NCBI RefSeq assembly: GCF_915069625.1 | Contig: NZ_CAJZFD010000014.1 | Span: 1-18,026, forward strand | Direction of reading: 5' to 3' | DNA: 18,026 nucleotides | Source of the DNA: an uncultured Veillonella sp. | Lineage (GTDB): Bacteria > Bacillota > Negativicutes > Veillonellales > Veillonellaceae | Notes under the pieces: model-generated | Told to the model about the DNA's origin: nothing | What the model saw: the letters and a program-made list of their open reading frames with translations, nothing else | The model's database searches: none | Shown: in pieces, positions 13,133 through 18,026 of the stretch | How positions within the stretch are numbered: the first letter of the stretch is position 1 | Layout of the letters: every line of letters starts with the position of its first letter | Program-made: the position numbers and the translations under genes

Positions 13133-14860
13133 CTATTTACATACACCACATCGCTTACAGCCTTGTACACATGGCGGTGTATACGCTTCATCCACAGAGC
13201 GTTTCCATTCCATTTCAAGATATCCATCGTCCATCCCCATGTCGAGGTGACTCCATGGTAAAAATTCATCAAAGCTGCGTTCACGATAGTTCATCTCGTC
13301 CATATCTAGGCCTGCTGCCTTCATTTCAGCCTTGAAGGACTTACTGCCACGATCTGCTGCACATGCCGCAAGAACAGCGCCAAGACGGCGATCACCACGA
13401 GCTAGTACACCTTGGATATATGCCTCTTTAGGTGATTCAACGAGCACCTCGATACGACGATTCTTTTGCAATGATTTTTTAATATATTGAAGTTTTTTCT
13501 CTACCGTTTTTTGATTATCCATCGCCATCCATTGGAATGGTGTAAAAGGCTTCGGAATAAATGGATTGATACTGAGCGTTAAACGACCTTTACAGCCTAC
13601 CTCTGCCATATGGGCTTGCGTCCGTTCTGCAAGTCCTACGATAGCTTCAATATCCTCGTCAGTTTCCGTTGGCAACCCAATCATGATGTAGAGTCGCATA
13701 TGTTGGATACCAGACTTAGCTGATAAAGTGGCCGCATTTTGTAAATGCTCTTCGCTAATGCCCTTATTGATGACGCGCCGCAATCGTTCACTGCCCGTTT
13801 CTGGTGCAATGGTAATCGTCTTTTGCCCACTATCTGCCAAGCCATCTACAACGGCTTGCGTCAAAGAATCTGCACGCAAGGATGCGCAAGAATAACGCAT
13901 ATCTTTAGAACGAATATAAGTAACTAACTCATCTACCTCTGGATAATCAGAAATAGCGGCCCCCATAAGGCCTACCTTTTTACCTAATTTCTCTGCTCTA
14001 TCTACGCCTTCTTTTAATATTTCTAAAGGTCGTACGCGCGGTACACGGAAACAATAGCCGGCCATACAGAATCGACAATGCCGTCCACAACCACGTGCAA
14101 CCTCGATGATGTACATAGCGCCAAATTCTGTATAGTTTGTTGCTACTACGGTTTCGCCGCCACTAGTGAGCATTTCAAAGTGGCGTTTAATCGTTTTTGG
14201 TGCGCCTTCAGCAATATGGTAACCTTTAAATTCGCCGTCGTCGCTGTAAATTGGCACGTACAAAGATGGTACATACACACCAGATATATTCGCTAATTGA
14301 CGCAAAATAGCATGTCGATCTAGGCCCTCCATTTTGCCATCGCGAATGATATCTAGAACGCGACTAACGATACCTTCCCCTTCACCGATGATGAAAGCAT
14401 CGATAAAGTCCGCAAAAGGCTCTGGATTAAAGGTAGCACATGGGCCACCGGCAATAACGATAGGATCAAATTCTGTACGGTCTTTCCCCATAATAGGTAC
14501 GCGTCCATGACGTAACATCAACGGAATATGGAAATAGTCCATTTCAAAGGTCACGTCAAAGGCCACCACATCAAATTGATGCATAGGCCGCTGTGTTTCA
14601 ACACTCATCAACGGTGTCTTAGTCTTATCGTATGCTTCTAATTCCTTTTTCTCAGGCAAGAAGATACGTTCACATACGCTATCATGGCGTAAGTTAATCT
14701 CCTCATAAATAATGTGGAGGCCAAGATTGCTCATGCCTACAAAATATGTATTAGGATAGACGATAGCCACCTTTTGCCCTGCGTGAGGATTTACAGTAAT
14801 ACGACTATCCTCGTCTTTATATAATTCTTGTAATCGATCAATTAAATCTTTACGATTCAC
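13133..14860 (-). CDS. B12-binding-type radical SAM protein (TIGR03960-like)
   Basis: This 575-residue protein has an N-terminal region resembling a cobalamin-binding Rossmann domain (KVAIVYPNTYFVGMSNLGL near 30-48, and IVIAGGPCATFNPEPFADF). A radical SAM core follows, with the cluster motif GCGRHCRFCMAGY giving C258, C262 and C265. Typical SAM-barrel segments come next, such as TIAPETGSERLRRVINKG and LYIMIGLPTETDEDI. The C-terminus ends in CVQGCKRCGVCK, four more cysteines (564, 568, 571, 574) that may hold a second cluster. The start is a GTG at 14860 with an AAAGGGA site. I recognise the overall family (TIGR03960-like, often encoded beside a DUF2344/TIGR03936 protein) but its substrate is not established. 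Here the partner gene is absent and pgeF follows directly. Confidence 0.85.
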   Translation of the reverse strand: MNRKDLIDRLQELYKDEDSRITVNPHAGQKVAIVYPNTYFVGMSNLGLHIIYEEINLRHDSVCERIFLPEKKELEAYDKTKTPLMSVETQRPMHQFDVVAFDVTFEMDYFHIPLMLRHGRVPIMGKDRTEFDPIVIAGGPCATFNPEPFADFIDAFIIGEGEGIVSRVLDIIRDGKMEGLDRHAILRQLANISGVYVPSLYVPIYSDDGEFKGYHIAEGAPKTIKRHFEMLTSGGETVVATNYTEFGAMYIIEVARGCGRHCRFCMAGYCFRVPRVRPLEILKEGVDRAEKLGKKVGLMGAAISDYPEVDELVTYIRSKDMRYSCASLRADSLTQAVVDGLADSGQKTITIAPETGSERLRRVINKGISEEHLQNAATLSAKSGIQHMRLYIMIGLPTETDEDIEAIVGLAERTQAHMAEVGCKGRLTLSINPFIPKPFTPFQWMAMDNQKTVEKKLQYIKKSLQKNRRIEVLVESPKEAYIQGVLARGDRRLGAVLAACAADRGSKSFKAEMKAAGLDMDEMNYRERSFDEFLPWSHLDMGMDDGYLEMEWKRSVDEAYTPPCVQGCKRCGVCK

Positions 14861-14876
14861 TAGTTCCCTTTCTATA

Positions 14877-14902
14877 TAAGCCCACTATGAATAGTGGGCT
14901 TA
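14877..14902 (-). terminator. Hairpin between the DUF421 gene and the radical SAM gene
   Basis: Eleven-base perfect arms (14877-14887 and 14892-14902, TAAGCCCACTA/TAGTGGGCTTA) enclose a four-base loop. On the minus strand the exit is TTATATAG, only weakly U-rich, so termination may be partial. The GTG of the radical SAM gene follows 16 bases later, leaving little space for a separate promoter. Confidence 0.6.
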
Positions 14903-14922
14903 AAAATACTACATATTAGATT

Positions 14923-15642
14923 TTAAAATTTAGATTTCAATGTATTTTTAGTAGAAATAGTTTTAGTCTTTAAAGCACTTACAATTTGAGGACGATGTTT
15001 TCTTTCATACGGATAGATGACTACCTCACCATCTTTGTATTCAGCAATATATACATCTTTTATTTTATACCCTTGCTTTTCAACCTCTTTTTCAAGCCAC
15101 TCTTGTTCTTTTTCAATTACAGCTAATGTAAAGTGATTAATTTGACCATCATCAATAAGATCAAATTTAATATTTTCATCACCGAATTGAACAACGCTTA
15201 ACTGACCATTTTGTTCTAGTACAGCACGTTTTACATCTGTTACATATTGAACACCAGCAGTACGCAATTTCAATTTAAGCTCCGCTGCTTGAATACCATA
15301 ACGCATACACTCTTCAGTTAATACGTGACCCTTTTCAATTACAATAACTGGATGACCATCGAGAATGGTTTTGAAGAAACGAAGATTACCTTTTAAGAAT
15401 TTAAGAGACATTACAAGAATAGTCCACAAAATGAGGACTAACATAAACTGTAAAATACCAATTTGGTCATTGTAAATAATGGCACCAATAATACCACCAA
15501 GTACATAGTTTTGTAATTGGTCTAACGCAGAGGTTGGCGCTAAATTGCCCTTCCCCATTAAGTTAATTTGTAAAATAATCGCCAAGAGACCTATGGCGAG
15601 TTTGGCAAAGACCATCCCATAGACGGCCATAGCTTCTGTCAT
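14923..15642 (-). CDS. DUF421 (YetF-type) membrane protein
   Basis: This 239-residue protein has three hydrophobic segments in its first 80 residues (about 9-28, 46-60, 63-81) and then a soluble domain, the architecture of the DUF421/YetF family. The linker HPVIVIEKGHVLTEECMRYG and the following helix ELKLKLRTAGV match the family's conserved region joining membrane and soluble parts. The soluble part contains DVKRAVLEQNGQLSVVQ, also typical. A basic tail (KTKTISTKNTLKSKF) closes the protein. A strong AAGGAGG site lies before the ATG, 12 bases after the DUF3290 stop. In Bacillus, YetF-like proteins are linked to germinant receptor function or are uncharacterised; no clear role can be assigned in a non-Bacillus context. 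Assignment to the family is firm, function open. Confidence 0.87.
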   Translation of the reverse strand: MTEAMAVYGMVFAKLAIGLLAIILQINLMGKGNLAPTSALDQLQNYVLGGIIGAIIYNDQIGILQFMLVLILWTILVMSLKFLKGNLRFFKTILDGHPVIVIEKGHVLTEECMRYGIQAAELKLKLRTAGVQYVTDVKRAVLEQNGQLSVVQFGDENIKFDLIDDGQINHFTLAVIEKEQEWLEKEVEKQGYKIKDVYIAEYKDGEVVIYPYERKHRPQIVSALKTKTISTKNTLKSKF

Positions 15643-15654
15643 ATGTGGTCCTCC

Positions 15655-16116
15655 TTATGGTAATACATCCGCTTTATCATGAATTCGGTCTGTAGGACTT
15701 ACTGTATACACACGAGTGATTGTATAGGTAGTAAATTCAGGATTAAATTGCACCTCATAGTATGCATCGCTAACCTTTAAGATCATACCATTAAGTACCT
15801 TTAAGGAATTAACAGCTAATTGACCTTCATCAACACCATGGTCTGCACTAAAGGAATGCAAGAATTGAGCCATTCTAGAAGAATCTTCAGAGTAATTCTT
15901 CATACGACCATATTCTTGATATTCTAAGCCTAAGAAAAATACAATAATTAAGGATAATATAACAGCTAAATCACGGTAACGGCTTGTAAAACCATTACGC
16001 AAAACTTGAATGCCTACTCCGAGAAGGGCTAATAAAATAACTACAAAGATAACGAACCCTAATGTATGACCAGATGCGATTTGGCTTTCCACATAGGAAA
16101 CGGAATAGAAGTCCAT
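15655..16116 (-). CDS. DUF3290 membrane protein
   Basis: This 153-residue protein begins with a short polar segment, then two hydrophobic helices (about 21-39 and 48-64, VILSLIIVFFLGLEY). A soluble C-terminal domain of about 85 residues follows (DEGQLAVNSLKVLNGMIL, YYEVQFNPEFTTYTITRVY). This arrangement and its place directly before a DUF421 gene match DUF3290, a family usually encoded beside DUF421. The ATG has an AAAGGAG site, and an extended -10 promoter lies about 30 bases upstream. The two proteins probably form a complex in the cytoplasmic membrane, an inference from their pairing. The biological role is unknown. Confidence 0.85.
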   Translation of the reverse strand: MDFYSVSYVESQIASGHTLGFVIFVVILLALLGVGIQVLRNGFTSRYRDLAVILSLIIVFFLGLEYQEYGRMKNYSEDSSRMAQFLHSFSADHGVDEGQLAVNSLKVLNGMILKVSDAYYEVQFNPEFTTYTITRVYTVSPTDRIHDKADVLP

Positions 16117-16143
16117 AATGATGCTCCTTTCATATATCTTCTT

Positions 16144-16152
16144 ATTATATCA
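16144..16152 (-). promoter_or_regulatory. Extended -10 promoter of the DUF3290-DUF421 operon
   Basis: On the minus strand TGATATAAT (16152-16144) is a perfect TGn-TATAAT extended -10 element. No good -35 is visible at 16-18 bases, which extended -10 promoters tolerate. The DUF3290 start codon lies 27 bases downstream of it. Confidence 0.6.
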
Positions 16153-16186
16153 CAAATAAATATGATAATAACCAACAACGATTTAT

Positions 16187-16219
16187 AAAAAATAGAGCTA
16201 CCACAATGATAGCTCTATT
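16187..16219 (-). terminator. Intrinsic terminator of the 169-residue membrane protein gene
   Basis: Ten-base perfect arms (16191-16200 and 16210-16219, AATAGAGCTA/TAGCTCTATT) enclose a nine-base loop. On the minus strand the hairpin is followed by six T residues. It lies 20 bases after the stop codon of the upstream gene and before the DUF3290 promoter. Confidence 0.88.
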
Positions 16220-16238
16220 AAACAGTTACTATACTAAT

Positions 16239-16748
16239 TTATTTACATTCACGGTACACGATGATATAAGCATGAGTATTCGCTGTAAAACCAGATTCTA
16301 ATTCTAGTTCAACTTCTAAAATAGCATCATCAACGTCACCTTTATAATAGGCCTTACGTTGTTCTGCGGAATAGAAATACATAGCCGCATTATATTGATT
16401 ACCCGCTTGTACTGGAATTGTGATGGTAACAGGCTGTGTTTCAACATTCTTTGTTTTAGTACCCACATTATCCGTTGTGTAATATACGGATTCAATGGTA
16501 TGTTCTCCTGGTGTTACTGCCACAATGACTTGACCATATTGACCAGTTTTATGATCAATAGTAGAAAGGTCCTTACCATCAACCTTTACAGATTTACCAT
16601 AAATATGAAGAATCGCTTTATTAGCATTCTCTTGTACATATTGTTGTTCACCGGCTTGTCGTTTTTTATTGAACTTCATAAATACGGCAAACAAAATGGC
16701 CCAAATGACTGCAACCGCCACGATGATAATAATAGTTGTAGAACTCAT
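16239..16748 (-). CDS. Membrane-anchored protein of unknown function
   Basis: This 169-residue protein has an N-terminal hydrophobic helix (about residues 5-24, IIIIVAVAVIWAILFAVFMK) followed by a basic stop-transfer region (KFNKKRQ). A soluble domain of about 135 residues then follows. The stretch ILHIYGKSVKVDGKDLSTI with VAVTPGEHTIESVYY resembles the short beta-domains that carry ligand-like loops in surface proteins (PEGA-like wording: a G-K-x-x-x-V-D-G turn and a P-G-x-H-T-I turn), but this is only a resemblance. It has its own promoter, an AAGGAG ribosome binding site and its own terminator, so it is a monocistronic gene between ilvC and the DUF3290 pair. No family is recognised with confidence. 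Confidence 0.75.
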   Translation of the reverse strand: MSSTTIIIIVAVAVIWAILFAVFMKFNKKRQAGEQQYVQENANKAILHIYGKSVKVDGKDLSTIDHKTGQYGQVIVAVTPGEHTIESVYYTTDNVGTKTKNVETQPVTITIPVQAGNQYNAAMYFYSAEQRKAYYKGDVDDAILEVELELESGFTANTHAYIIVYRECK

Positions 16749-16793
16749 AGTATCTCTCCTTATACCAAAATATACTACACTGACTCTACGTTA

Positions 16794-16822
16794 ACTATAT
16801 CATACGTACTAGTATTACTCAA
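16794..16822 (-). promoter_or_regulatory. Promoter of the 169-residue membrane protein gene
   Basis: TTGAGT (16822-16817) and TATAGT (16799-16794) are separated by exactly 17 bases, and a TG one base before the -10 adds an extended element. The -35 begins one base after the T-tract of the ilvC terminator, a very compact junction. The start codon lies 45 bases downstream of the -10. Confidence 0.7.
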
Positions 16823-16823
16823 T

Positions 16824-16847
16824 AAAAAACGACCCCAAATGGGGTCG
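16824..16847 (-). terminator. Intrinsic terminator of ilvC
   Basis: CGACCCC and GGGGTCG (16830-16836, 16841-16847) form a seven-base GC-rich stem with a four-base loop. On the minus strand it is followed by six T residues (16829-16824). It lies 45 bases after the ilvC stop. Confidence 0.92.
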
Positions 16848-16892
16848 CTTTCAGTAAGCCTATGCTTATCAAGAAATTACTAATGTAATCTC

Positions 16893-18026
<1,134 letters not shown>

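Overview
All convincing genes in this 18 kb window lie on the minus strand, so transcription runs from high to low coordinates. The gene set suggests a Negativicutes member of the Firmicutes, most likely Veillonella or a close relative. It combines a pgeF/yggS/sepF/proC/ylmH block, a Clostridia-type tetrapyrrole operon with a cobA-hemD fusion, moderately AT-rich DNA and strong AGGAGG-type ribosome binding sites. The genus is an inference from protein resemblance and gene order; no search was run.

Layout in the direction of transcription. (1) 18026-16824: ilvC (branched-chain amino acid synthesis) with a leader and a strong intrinsic terminator. (2) 16822-16187: a single gene for a membrane-anchored protein of unknown function, with its own promoter and terminator. 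(3) 16152-14923: a DUF3290-DUF421 membrane protein pair behind an extended -10 promoter. (4) 14902-12269: a hairpin, then a B12-binding-type radical SAM protein and pgeF (peptidoglycan editing factor). (5) 12268-12000: a spacer with two families of short tandem repeats, one of which copies the 3' end of pgeF, followed by a promoter. (6) 11999-9155: yggS-sepF-proC-ylmH, the cell-division-linked block typical of Firmicutes, closed by an intrinsic terminator. (7) 9097-1858: sirC-hemA-hemC-cobA/hemD-hemB-hemL plus an XRE-type regulator, ending at a long-looped inverted repeat. (8) 1653-1: a visibly AT-rich stretch with three unrecognised membrane-anchored proteins, the last one cut by the window edge.

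The central system is the tetrapyrrole operon. HemA and HemL turn glutamyl-tRNA into 5-aminolevulinate, HemB and HemC build the linear tetrapyrrole, the HemD half closes it to uroporphyrinogen III, the CobA half methylates it to precorrin-2, and SirC oxidises precorrin-2 to sirohydrochlorin. No hemE, hemN/G or hemH is present here, so the operon as arranged points to siroheme and/or cobalamin rather than protoheme. Overlapping or nearly abutting genes (sirC/hemA, hemA/hemC, hemC/cobA-hemD, hemB/hemL) indicate coordinated translation.

The most unusual points are regulatory. The operon has almost no room for its own promoter, because a perfect terminator hairpin ends only 18 nt before the sirC start codon. 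An uncharacterised XRE regulator sits at the operon's end. A second hairpin stands 16 nt before the GTG of the radical SAM gene. No RNA genes, insertion sequences or CRISPR arrays were found.
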